NCBI RefSeq assembly: GCF_020463795.1
Contig: NZ_CP080025.1
Span: forward strand, 5,349,001 to 5,413,000
Reading direction: 5' to 3'
DNA: 64,000 bases
From: Echinicola marina
Lineage (GTDB): Bacteria > Bacteroidota > Bacteroidia > Cytophagales > Cyclobacteriaceae
Shown in pieces: positions 1 through 7,860 of the stretch. Position numbers and translations under genes: made by a program. How positions within the stretch are numbered: the first letter of the stretch is position 1; each line of letters begins with the position of its first letter. The notes under the pieces are model-generated. The model was not told the DNA's origin. It saw only the letters and a program-made list of their open reading frames with translations, and searched no databases.

Positions 1-99
1 CAAAAATCAATTCAACTAGGGCTTAGGTTTAGATCTGAAATAGATGGATCCTATGCTGCTAGTGGAATTCCTTATTTATACTTGTATAGAAAAAAATAA
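1..99 (+). CDS. 3' end of an unidentified gene (partial)
   Basis: The window opens inside a plus-strand reading frame that runs 32 codons to a TAA at 97-99, ending in Tyr-Leu-Tyr-Arg-Lys-Lys. A strong hairpin with a T run follows about 30 bp later, which supports a real gene end. The fragment is too short for a family to be recognised. It converges on the minus-strand polysaccharide locus, so this gap is the locus's left border. Confidence 0.5.
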   Translation, partial: QKSIQLGLRFRSEIDGSYAASGIPYLYLYRKK

Positions 100-129
100 G
101 CTCAAATAATCCATATTATACTTAAAAAT

Positions 130-166
130 AAAGAAGCCAATTTATTGAGATGGCTTCTTTATTTTT
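130..166. terminator. Bidirectional hairpin terminator
   Basis: A perfect 10-bp inverted repeat (AAAGAAGCCA at 130-139, TGGCTTCTTT at 151-160) is followed by ATTTTT on the plus strand and preceded by an A-rich stretch that gives a T-rich tail on the minus strand. It can end the truncated plus-strand gene and stop readthrough from the minus-strand locus. The rest of the gap up to 330 shows nothing recognisable. Confidence 0.75.
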
Positions 167-330
167 CCCTCGACCTTCAGCATTATGTTTACAACTATTT
201 CTCGTTTACACTTTCCTGAAGCAGCACTCCTTTTCCTGATGTTCATAGATTGGATTGAGGGTACTTATTTGAAGGATTGGTGGAAGTGGCCATGAAGGCT
301 TATTAGGGTTAAGGATTTAAAAGAATATAG

Positions 331-366
331 CAAAAAAAACCACCTCAAATAAATGAGATGGCTTTG
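331..366 (-). terminator. Terminator after the WecA/TagO-type gene
   Basis: Read on the minus strand, CCATCTCA (354-361) pairs with TGAGGTGG (340-347) with one mismatch and is followed directly by eight T (332-339): a classical intrinsic terminator. It lies about 80 bp downstream of the last gene of the polysaccharide locus. Confidence 0.75.
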
Positions 367-383
367 TGATTATTTATATCTTT
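340..383. repeat. 44-bp repeat, copy 1 (second copy at 4103-4146)
   Basis: These 44 bases are identical to 4103-4146 and in each case contain the terminator hairpin of the gene that lies just beyond. After the identical block both copies run into a degenerate tract built of CCTTAGAC / CTTTCGGC-like 7-8-base units (384-436 here). The pair flanks the WecA-like gene plus glmS. Confidence 0.85.
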
Positions 384-446
384 TGGCCTTAGACCTTAGT
401 CTTTCGGCTTTTGGCATTTCACTTTCGTCCTTAGGAATTGCAAAAA

Positions 447-1597
447 CTAATATTCCTTAATCTTCTCTCTCTCCCAATTCTGCTCCTTAACAGGTTCTGG
501 AAATCTATAAGTCGATTTTGAAAGTACCCTAGGTGAACTCAGTACCTTAGCCCTTACCTTTCTTAGGGTAACCACATTGATTACACTTCCCAAACTTATG
601 GCCAAGATGGAAACAACTGGAAACATAATCCAATCATTTAAATCTTTACAAACAATCATCAAGGCCAAAAACAATAATTTAAGTCCCCCTAACATCATAG
701 CCACTTGATCATGACGATTCCCCATCCGCATTAAGAAATGATGGATATGTGATTTGTCGGGGCTAAATGGTGAATGTCCCCTTCGTATCCTGCGTACAAA
801 TACTCTTAAGGTATCATAACAACAAATCACCATCATTACGAGCCCAGTAGTGATAGGAGCATCAAACCTAAATAGTGAATTATTACTATTCATTAATTCT
901 CCATTCGCATAAATAAAATAAAAGGCCATCGTAGCAATAAATAATCCTAATGGCAATGACCCTGTATCCCCCATAAATATTTTAGCAGGATGCCAGTTAT
1001 AAAACAAAAAACCGATGATGGCAGCACTTAAGGATAAACAGAGCAAGGATGGAATATAAAAGCCAGTCAGTCCAAACCAAATAGACATAAACCCTGTCGA
1101 TATAAGTCCCAAAATCCCCGCAAGACCATCTAATCCATCTATTAAGTTATAAGCATTGGTAAGTCCTACCAACATAAAAAGACTCAAACTATAACTTATC
1201 CAAATGGGTAGTTCTTCCACTCCTAAAAAACCATAAAAACTATGAATTCTAAAATCTCCCAATATCACCACTAAGAAAAATGCCATTAACTGGCCAATTA
1301 ATTTTTGCATGGCAGACAAATCTTTCATATCATCCCATAAACCAATGGAAAATAACATCCCCATACTCACCAAAACGTAGGAAAAATTCCCCAACTCACC
1401 AAAAGAAAAAATCACTATCACACCAGAAATAAATCCCAAAATAATGCCTACCCCCCCATTGATGGAACAGATATTTTATGAATTTTCCGTCCTCCAGGTT
1501 GATCTAGCATATTACTTTTTGACATTAACCTGATCACCAAAGGAATACTAATCATGGTTATGATAAACGAAGCTAATATGACAAAAATAATATCCAT
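447..1597 (-). CDS. WecA/TagO-type polyprenyl-phosphate sugar-1-phosphate transferase, frameshifted
   Basis: Integral membrane enzyme of the MraY/WecA superfamily, which starts glycan synthesis by moving a sugar-1-phosphate from a UDP-sugar to undecaprenyl phosphate. Family motifs are clear: NLIDGLDGLAG, FMGDTGSLPLG and SHIHH near the C-terminal third, among many hydrophobic segments. The frame open from 1439 lacks the N-terminus. That N-terminus is encoded upstream from ATG 1597 in another frame and ends with the family's GGRKIH...P..GG motif at a run of seven G (1451-1457), directly followed by TAG (1448-1450). One extra G, or a -1 slip on the G run, joins both parts into a protein of about 380 residues, the usual length. 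It could be a sequencing error, a phase-variable or inactivated gene, or frameshift expression. It is last in the locus, before a terminator. Confidence 0.8.
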
Positions 1598-1652
1598 CTA
1601 AACAATTAAATAAATTCCATGCAAATTATCCTTTAATATAACATAAAGCAAA

Positions 1653-1680
1653 AGCCCCGCCATTTTTTATAGCAGGGCCG
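1653..1680 (-). terminator. Terminator after glmS
   Basis: On the minus strand GCCCTGC (1672-1678) pairs with GCGGGGC (1653-1659) and is followed by TTTTGCTTT. It sits about 30 bp after the glmS stop codon and before the WecA-like gene. Confidence 0.55.
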
Positions 1681-1709
1681 ATATATATACAAATTGCAAT
1701 ACCCTTTTC

Positions 1710-3551
1710 TTACTCCACCGTCACAGATTTTGCCAAATTCCTTGGTTGGTCTACATTACAGCCCCGCATCACTGCAATATGGTAAGAAAGCTGCTGCAAA
1801 GGAATCACAGAAATCAAGGGGACAAAGGCTTCGTGAGCTCTAGGGATTTCAATGACATGATCGGCCATTTTTCTCACAGTTTCATCGCCTTCTGTCACTA
1901 CGGCAATGATCTTCCCTTTCCTCGCTTTAACCTCTTGGATATTGCTGACCACTTTCTCATATGAGCTATCCTGTGTAGCAATGAAAACAACCGGCATTTC
2001 CTCATCGATCAGTGCAATGGGGCCATGCTTCATTTCAGCGGCAGGATAGCCTTCAGCGTGTATATAAGAGATCTCCTTAAGCTTCAATGCACCTTCTAAA
2101 GCAACAGGGAAATTATATCCCCTGCCTAAATAGAGGAAGTTACTGGCGTCCTTATACTGAGCAGATATTTTTTCAATTTGCTCATTAAGTTTCAAGGCCT
2201 TTTCTACTTTTGCTGGAATGGCTTCCAACTCACTTAAAAGCTGCATGTATTTGCTCTCGGGTAATGTACCCCTTTGGTAGCCGAGCATTAGGGCCATCAT
2301 GGAAAGCACAGAGATCTGGGCCGTAAAAGCTTTTGTGGAGGCAACACCGATTTCTGGTCCCGCATGGGTATAAGACCCAGCGTGTGTTGCTCGTGCGATG
2401 GAAGATCCCACCACATTGCATACGCCAAAGATGGTTGCTCCCTTAGATTTGGCTAGCTCAATGGCCGCCAAGGTATCCGCTGTTTCACCAGACTGGGAAA
2501 TGGCAATGACAAAATCCTTGCTGTTGATAACCGGGTTTCTGTACCTGAATTCCGAGGCATATTCTACCTCAACAGGTACCCTGGCGAATTCCTCAAAGAG
2601 GTATTCTGCCACCAAGCCTGCATGCCAGCTGGTCCCGCAAGCAGTGATGATGATCCGGTCGGCATTTTGGAACTTGTTCATATAGTCCCTTAATCCGCCT
2701 AAGACCAATCGGCCACCTTTGGCATCTAACCTTCCGCGCATACAATCCGCAATGGACCTGGGTTGTTCGCTGATCTCTTTAAGCATAAAGTGATCAAATC
2801 CACCTTTTTCGATAGACTCCAATTCCATCTCCAATTGGTTGATATAAGGGTGGGTCTCTACATTCTCAATGGTCTTGATCTGTAGTTTGGCATCCCGGAT
2901 CACAGCGATTTCATAGTCGTCCAAGTAGACCACTTGGTTGGTGTATTCCACTATCGGGGTAGCATCAGAAGCTAAGAAGAATTCATCCTCTCCTACTCCA
3001 ATGACCAATGGAGACCCCTTTCTGGCAGCTATGAGCGTATCAGGTTCATCCTTGTGAATCAAAACAATGGCATAGGCCCCTACGATTTTATGCAGGGCCA
3101 AGCGTACAGCCTCTTCAATGCTGCAGTTGTTGTTTTGATAAATGTCTTCAATAAAGTTGATGAAGACTTCTGAATCCGTTTCACTATGAAAGGTGTACCC
3201 CTTATTGATCAGGTCAGTTTTCAGCACATCATAGTTTTCGATGATTCCGTTATGGATCATGGCGAAATTTTCTGATGAGGAATAGTGAGGGTGAGCATTG
3301 GCATCGTTGGGTTCACCATGCGTTGCCCATCTCGTGTGACCTATCCCAATATGGGAATGGAGGTTGGTATTGTCCAAAAGGGAGTTTTCCAGTTCGGAAA
3401 CTTTTCCCTTTTTTTTGTAGACATTCAGGCCGGCTTCGTTTAGTAAGGCCACACCGGCACTGTCATAGCCTCGATATTCGAGTCTTTTTAGGCCTTTTAT
3501 GATGACAGGCAGGGCTTCCTGCTTGCCAACATAGGCTACAATTCCACACAT
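1710..3551 (-). CDS. glmS: Glutamine--fructose-6-phosphate aminotransferase (isomerizing)
   Basis: Makes glucosamine-6-phosphate from fructose-6-phosphate and glutamine, the entry step to UDP-GlcNAc. The 613-residue length is standard. It starts MCGIVAYVG, so Cys2 is the N-terminal amidotransferase nucleophile; the glutaminase domain covers about residues 2-220. Two SIS sugar-isomerase domains follow (about 290-420 and 460-600), with the typical C-terminus NLAKSVTVE. It lies inside a polysaccharide locus that needs several amino sugars. The PtmE-like gene of the legionaminic-type pathway would use glucosamine-1-phosphate, so this copy may feed the locus; whether the genome has a second glmS cannot be seen here. 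No glmS ribozyme is evident upstream. Confidence 0.97.
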   Translation of the reverse strand: MCGIVAYVGKQEALPVIIKGLKRLEYRGYDSAGVALLNEAGLNVYKKKGKVSELENSLLDNTNLHSHIGIGHTRWATHGEPNDANAHPHYSSSENFAMIHNGIIENYDVLKTDLINKGYTFHSETDSEVFINFIEDIYQNNNCSIEEAVRLALHKIVGAYAIVLIHKDEPDTLIAARKGSPLVIGVGEDEFFLASDATPIVEYTNQVVYLDDYEIAVIRDAKLQIKTIENVETHPYINQLEMELESIEKGGFDHFMLKEISEQPRSIADCMRGRLDAKGGRLVLGGLRDYMNKFQNADRIIITACGTSWHAGLVAEYLFEEFARVPVEVEYASEFRYRNPVINSKDFVIAISQSGETADTLAAIELAKSKGATIFGVCNVVGSSIARATHAGSYTHAGPEIGVASTKAFTAQISVLSMMALMLGYQRGTLPESKYMQLLSELEAIPAKVEKALKLNEQIEKISAQYKDASNFLYLGRGYNFPVALEGALKLKEISYIHAEGYPAAEMKHGPIALIDEEMPVVFIATQDSSYEKVVSNIQEVKARKGKIIAVVTEGDETVRKMADHVIEIPRAHEAFVPLISVIPLQQLSYHIAVMRGCNVDQPRNLAKSVTVE

Positions 3552-4102
3552 AAAAGTTTTTGTTTATTAGGGTCGGAAATTTATTTTATTTATTCATATT
3601 ATTCTTCATATTCCTCAAGTTGAAAATTCATTATCTTGTATAGATAAAGAAGAGCTTAATGACAATCTTTCATTTCCTCACTCTTCGCTCCCCTAGCACA
3701 CTTAAGGAGCAACTCCTTCACTAAGCAATTTCCTGTCATGATCATAACTAATTTAGTTTTACCCACGATTACAAATGTGATGCCACCCACAAGAATTTAT
3801 ATGCAGGATGCCTTCACTTCACAAATGTTGAAAACACTACTCATATTGGGGTAAAGTCTCCTAATCTTAGATCACAAATATTTTCAACTAATAATTGAGC
3901 ATATCTTTGATATGCTCTATCACTCGTTCTAAAATGGCAAATAGCTGCTTAGGTACAAGATGAAGGTTTAAACCTAAAGACCTCCGCTGTGATTGGGAGT
4001 AGTCCAGACTCCCAATCTGCTCTTATGGATAAAAAACCAGGAAATGGATTTATACTAATTATCAAACGATGATTCACTATAATCCTTAAAAAAGCATTAA
4101 AG
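3552..4102. other. Intergenic stretch with two perfect hairpins
   Basis: No gene is seen. Two perfect inverted repeats stand out: GAGCATATC/GATATGCTC (3897-3905 and 3909-3917, 3-nt loop) and GATTGGGAGT/ACTCCCAATC (3991-4000 and 4008-4017, 7-nt loop). The second resembles the GGAGTC...GACTCC hairpin inside the ~230-bp repeats at 31.8-36.5 kb, so this may be a worn relative of that repeat family. Confidence 0.6.
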
Positions 4103-4129
4103 CCACCTCAAATAAATGAGATGGCTTTG
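4092..4129 (-). terminator. Terminator after the nucleotidyltransferase gene
   Basis: Same hairpin as at 340-361 (TGAGATGG / CCACCTCA, around 4103-4124). The tail read on the minus strand is CTTTAATGCTTTTTTAAGG. Confidence 0.6.
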
Positions 4130-4146
4130 TGATTATTTATATCTTT
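4103..4146. repeat. 44-bp repeat, copy 2 (first copy at 340-383)
   Basis: Identical to 340-383 and again followed by a degenerate CCTTAGAC/CTTTCGGC tract (4147-4184) that runs up to the stop codon of the next gene. Confidence 0.85.
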
Positions 4147-4184
4147 CAGCCTTAGACCTTCTACTTTCGGCCTTCAGCCTTCGA

Positions 4185-5114
4185 CTATTTCTCTACCACA
4201 CTTTCCTTCTTCCATAGCTTTTCCGGATAAACTCCCTTTTGATGCAAATCCCTTAAGGACTCCTCAACAAACTCCTTATCCTCAGGATAGGTTACCCCAA
4301 ACCAGGTTTTGCCTCCCTCTAGGATATTGACAGAAGCCTTTCCCTCCTCAATCAATTCATTCACCACGGTAGGAATATAAAATTCCGCCTTGGGATTATT
4401 CTTATTATCTTCCAGAAATTGATACCATCGTATTTCAGTTTCCTCAAAAAATGATGACTGGAATCCCCAGCAATTCATGGATACCGGTGTATTCCCATCG
4501 ATCTCCAAGACATCCTCTCCCATTCTACTGATAACCTTCTCCCCTTCTCTTGCTATCTTTTCCCTTTCCGTCATTCCCGTCAACTCACCGTGTTCATTGG
4601 AAGCACACACCCCACGGTTTACCATCCCATGTTTTGACAATACATTCTTAAGGGCATAGCCCACCATACAATGCTTATTTGGCTCTTGATTACTTCCAAG
4701 AAAATCACCCAACTGATCAATGGCTTCCTTACCATAAAAATCATCTGCATTGATCACGGCAAAAGGTTCTTGTATCACATCCTTGGCACATAAAACCGCA
4801 TGAGCCGTTCCATAAGGCTTGGTCCTTTCTGGATTTTGATAAGCTGCAGGAACTAGACTGCTGAGGGACTGGATGACAAATTCCACCTGGATCTGATCCT
4901 GGATTTTATCCAAAAAGCGCTCAGACACCAAGTCAAGGATTTCTGCCCTTACGATAAAGACCACCTTACCGAATCCGGCCTGGATGGCATCATAAATAGC
5001 ATATTCCAAAATGGTTTCGTTATTAGGGCCAAAGCCATCGATTTGCTTATTCCCCCCATACCGCGAGCCCATCCCCGCAGCTAAAATCAATAATGTTGGT
5101 TTCGTTGAATGCAT
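4185..5114 (-). CDS. Sugar-phosphate nucleotidyltransferase family protein
   Basis: A 309-residue protein of the NTP_transferase family (RmlA/GalU-like GT-A fold), which joins a sugar-1-phosphate to an NTP. The N-terminal nucleotide-binding loop is LILAAGMGSRYGGNKQ. An acceptor-type DD pair follows in VINADDFYGKEA near residue 120, with GTAHAVL just before it. The exact sugar and nucleotide are not readable. It is transcribed in the same direction as wzi upstream and glmS downstream, but flanked by a repeat tract and a terminator, so it may be its own transcript. Confidence 0.8.
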   Translation of the reverse strand: MHSTKPTLLILAAGMGSRYGGNKQIDGFGPNNETILEYAIYDAIQAGFGKVVFIVRAEILDLVSERFLDKIQDQIQVEFVIQSLSSLVPAAYQNPERTKPYGTAHAVLCAKDVIQEPFAVINADDFYGKEAIDQLGDFLGSNQEPNKHCMVGYALKNVLSKHGMVNRGVCASNEHGELTGMTEREKIAREGEKVISRMGEDVLEIDGNTPVSMNCWGFQSSFFEETEIRWYQFLEDNKNNPKAEFYIPTVVNELIEEGKASVNILEGGKTWFGVTYPEDKEFVEESLRDLHQKGVYPEKLWKKESVVEK

Positions 5115-5402
5115 TATATATTATGTTTATTAGGGTCTCTTGTTATTTAAGGTCGAATTGTTGGAGCGTCGAATTGTTTAACTGATTAGGCAGCTTCCTC
5201 ACTTGGGAGCAAGGCTGCTTGTTTAACTGGTTAATTGTTTAGGGATTAGTGATTTGATAATTGTGGTTCGGGATTAGTGATGGGATATTGTTCGTAACGT
5301 CAAATATTGATTATTAAACGGAGCCTCCATCCTTTCGGCCTTTGACCTTCGACTTTTAGCATCTACCCTTTGTCATTCGGCCTTCGGCTTTCAGCTTTCG
5401 GC
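5115..5402. repeat. Degenerate short-unit repeat tract
   Basis: Two kinds of degenerate units fill this gap: GTCGAATTGTT / AACTGATTA-like words (about 5150-5300) and CCTTCGGC / CTTTCAGC-like words (about 5335-5402), the latter up to the wzi stop codon. The same styles recur in other gaps of the locus (384-436, 4147-4184, 30840-30956, 39130-39223). Confidence 0.7.
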
Positions 5403-7112
5403 TCATTTCAACAAATAAATCAAATGCGCCTGCGCAAACACACTAAACTTATCCTTCCCAACAGGAAATTCTTCAGTACTATTATCATCTAACTGCCACT
5501 GATAATTCATCCCATTGATAAATTGCAAACGAGAACTGAGCATAAATCGATCCCACTGATAATCAAACAAGAAACCAAGAGATAAATCCACCCAAGGCTG
5601 ACGTTCTTCTTGATAGCCCAAGCCTTTATAGTAAAAGTCTTGGTGATTGGCCAATCGCTCCAATACAATCCCATACTTGTTGAGTTGATCAATTATAGAA
5701 ACTTCAATGGTTTGTACATTACTTCCCACTCCTGCTCCAGAACCTAAAGCTTGGCCAACATGAGTAAAACCTCTCACTTGATAATGGGTTTGCCAAGAAG
5801 TTCCTCCTCCCAAACCAGGGTACCGCATCCATCGATTAATGGATTCTTGCTGCTGTAGCATTTCAGCTCTAACTTGAACAAATTGCTTAGGATAAGGCAA
5901 TTCAAATAATTTCTGAAATCCCAATAAGTAGGCCCTAGCATGTTCTGGATTCAGAACAAATTCCCGAGCCGTATAGGCATGATCCCTTCTTCCATACTCA
6001 AAATACAATTCTGCATTGGCTTTTGTAAATAGGTACCTTCCAAAGATCGAAACTTGTTGATCCTGTCTCTTTCCATCATAATCCACAGAATTACCATTAT
6101 TAAAAAGACTGCTTTTGGTAAATGTTTCAAAGATAGGGAACCAATCCCCAAAGGAATTGGTCTTGTCCTCACTATATTGTTGATAGGTCCTATTTAACCC
6201 AAGGAACAATCCAGAAACCCACTTAGGTTGATAAGAAATGGAAATGCCATTTAAATAACGCCAGTCTTCTGATAATTCAACAAAATATTTATCATTCAAT
6301 TCATCCCATTGACTTGGTTTATATCCAGAAGGCTGTAATTTCCCCATAATAAGCTGCCCTTCAATAGACCCCAAAAAGGTTTTTACAGGTTTGGTGGCAT
6401 TAAAAGTCAAATGGGGAAAACCTTCTGCATTATTGGAAAAGATCAAGGCATTAAATTGACCAGGCCCCCACCAGATATTCTCTGTAGAAGCCCCTATTTC
6501 AAATGAGCCATAACTTAAAGTAATTTTAGACTGACCCAAACTAAATTTAGAATAAGCAGTATTACCAAACCTTTCGGGATTATCTCCAAAATTCCAAAAA
6601 TAATACCTTGCCCGATTTATCCTATCTGAAAAACCATTATAGTAACCATCATAAGATTTATTCTGAGTCCAAACCCATTCAGGCATCAATTGTATATTAA
6701 CAAAATGAAATTTAGCAGCAATTCCCCCAGTAATCATATTCTGAAAACCTACGTTAGGAATCATAGCACCATTGCCCCATCCATAAGGTCTTCCTGAATT
6801 ATAAGCGATGGTATTTCTTATTGGTAAATAGCTGATGTACTTTTTATCTAGTTTTCCATTTTTTTTTCCTAAAGTACTACCTATTTGAAAACCTGTGTAA
6901 TCATTAAACACCTCATTACTATAAAATAATGATGGTTGAAGCGGACGACTATTAAAACTAATAACCGAATCCAATTCTCCCAACAATTGCTTCCTTCTTA
7001 AAGATTCTTCCAATACAGGAAAACCGGCAGGAATGGTTTGTGCCTCTAAAACATCAACTAATAAGGTACTAAACAGTATTGTAAGAAAATATATATTCTT
7101 TTTATTTAACAT
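5403..7112 (-). CDS. Capsule assembly Wzi-like outer-membrane protein
   Basis: A 569-residue protein with an N-terminal signal peptide (hydrophobic residues 8-22, cleavage probably after the Ala-Gln-rich LEAQ). It is rich in aromatic, alternating beta-strand segments and has no transmembrane helix, as expected for an outer-membrane beta-barrel. The length and overall pattern, including blocks such as IWWGPGQFNALIFSN, fit the capsule assembly Wzi family, whose founder helps anchor capsule at the surface. A strong hairpin (7136-7168) lies between it and the sugar transferase upstream, so it may have separate or reduced expression. Confidence 0.8.
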   Translation of the reverse strand: MLNKKNIYFLTILFSTLLVDVLEAQTIPAGFPVLEESLRRKQLLGELDSVISFNSRPLQPSLFYSNEVFNDYTGFQIGSTLGKKNGKLDKKYISYLPIRNTIAYNSGRPYGWGNGAMIPNVGFQNMITGGIAAKFHFVNIQLMPEWVWTQNKSYDGYYNGFSDRINRARYYFWNFGDNPERFGNTAYSKFSLGQSKITLSYGSFEIGASTENIWWGPGQFNALIFSNNAEGFPHLTFNATKPVKTFLGSIEGQLIMGKLQPSGYKPSQWDELNDKYFVELSEDWRYLNGISISYQPKWVSGLFLGLNRTYQQYSEDKTNSFGDWFPIFETFTKSSLFNNGNSVDYDGKRQDQQVSIFGRYLFTKANAELYFEYGRRDHAYTAREFVLNPEHARAYLLGFQKLFELPYPKQFVQVRAEMLQQQESINRWMRYPGLGGGTSWQTHYQVRGFTHVGQALGSGAGVGSNVQTIEVSIIDQLNKYGIVLERLANHQDFYYKGLGYQEERQPWVDLSLGFLFDYQWDRFMLSSRLQFINGMNYQWQLDDNSTEEFPVGKDKFSVFAQAHLIYLLK

Positions 7113-7135
7113 ACTGATTATCTTATATAAAAACT

Positions 7136-7168
7136 ATGGTCTCTTTCAATTTGGCAGAAAGAGACCAT
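7136..7168. terminator. Strong bidirectional hairpin before wzi
   Basis: A perfect 12-bp inverted repeat, ATGGTCTCTTTC (7136-7147) and GAAAGAGACCAT (7157-7168), with AGTTTTTAT after it on the minus strand and ATCTTTTTT on the plus strand. It sits in the 78-bp gap between the sugar transferase and the wzi-like gene and looks like an intrinsic terminator inside the locus. Confidence 0.8.
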
Positions 7169-7190
7169 ATCTTTTTTAGGTAATTGATTT

Positions 7191-7856
7191 TCAACTAAAA
7201 GACAATATTTCAGATTTAGGAAGATCCTTAAATAAGCTAAGATGCAGCTTAGATTTTGGAAACAAAATGGCCCAAATAGTCAAAAATATCAATAATAAAT
7301 CCAAACCAAAAGAATAGTGTTTTTTATACCAAATCTCCAGCTCCCCCTTATATGGAGCAATATCCTCTTCGTAACATTGTAAATGAGGTTTAGGAGAATT
7401 AGCCAATACTCTCTCTTCATCCCTAAATACTATACTACCAATCCCGGTAAGACCTGGCTTTAAATCTTTTATTTCCTTTTGTATTTCCTCTGAATAATAA
7501 GCAAAGTTACGAGGTGTCATAGGCCTTGGCCCAACCACACTAATATCTCCAAGCAATATATTTAATAATTGAGGAAGCTCATTTATCTTTGTTTTTCTCA
7601 AAAACCCACCCACAGGTAATACTCGAGGATCGTTTCCTGATGTAACATCCCCGCCTGACATATTAGGACTATTTTCCAACATGGTTGCAAACTTAAATAA
7701 TCCAAAAGGTCTTCCGCTCTTTCCAATCCTTTGTTGAACATAGAATATCTTACCTTCCCCGGTGAACTTAAGCAAAATCATTATAGGAATCATCAGAGGA
7801 GAAATCAATATTAGAAAAATCAATGACGATACAATATCAAATGCCCTTTTTAACAT
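7191..7856 (-). CDS. Initiating sugar-phosphate transferase (bacterial sugar transferase family)
   Basis: A 221-residue monotopic phosphoglycosyl transferase of the WcaJ/PglC family, which loads the first sugar-1-phosphate on undecaprenyl phosphate. It shows the N-terminal membrane-anchoring helix (about residues 9-30), then QQRIGKSGRPFGLFKFATML, KTKINELPQLLNILLGD and SVVGPRP. In PglC the catalytic dyad is Asp-Glu in the LDEL-type motif; here the same place reads Asn-Glu, as I recall for a subgroup that also has KFATML instead of KFRSM. A C-terminal hydrophobic stretch follows. The dehydratase and reductase genes just upstream suggest that its substrate is a 6-deoxy-N-acetyl sugar such as UDP-QuiNAc or UDP-FucNAc (inference). 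Confidence 0.9.
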   Translation of the reverse strand: MLKRAFDIVSSLIFLILISPLMIPIMILLKFTGEGKIFYVQQRIGKSGRPFGLFKFATMLENSPNMSGGDVTSGNDPRVLPVGGFLRKTKINELPQLLNILLGDISVVGPRPMTPRNFAYYSEEIQKEIKDLKPGLTGIGSIVFRDEERVLANSPKPHLQCYEEDIAPYKGELEIWYKKHYSFGLDLLLIFLTIWAILFPKSKLHLSLFKDLPKSEILSFS

Positions 7857-7860
7857 AGCT

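Noticed and set aside
3552-3800. glmS ribozyme/riboswitch upstream of glmS
   Set aside because: No conserved core is visible and such elements are known from other phyla, mainly Firmicutes.
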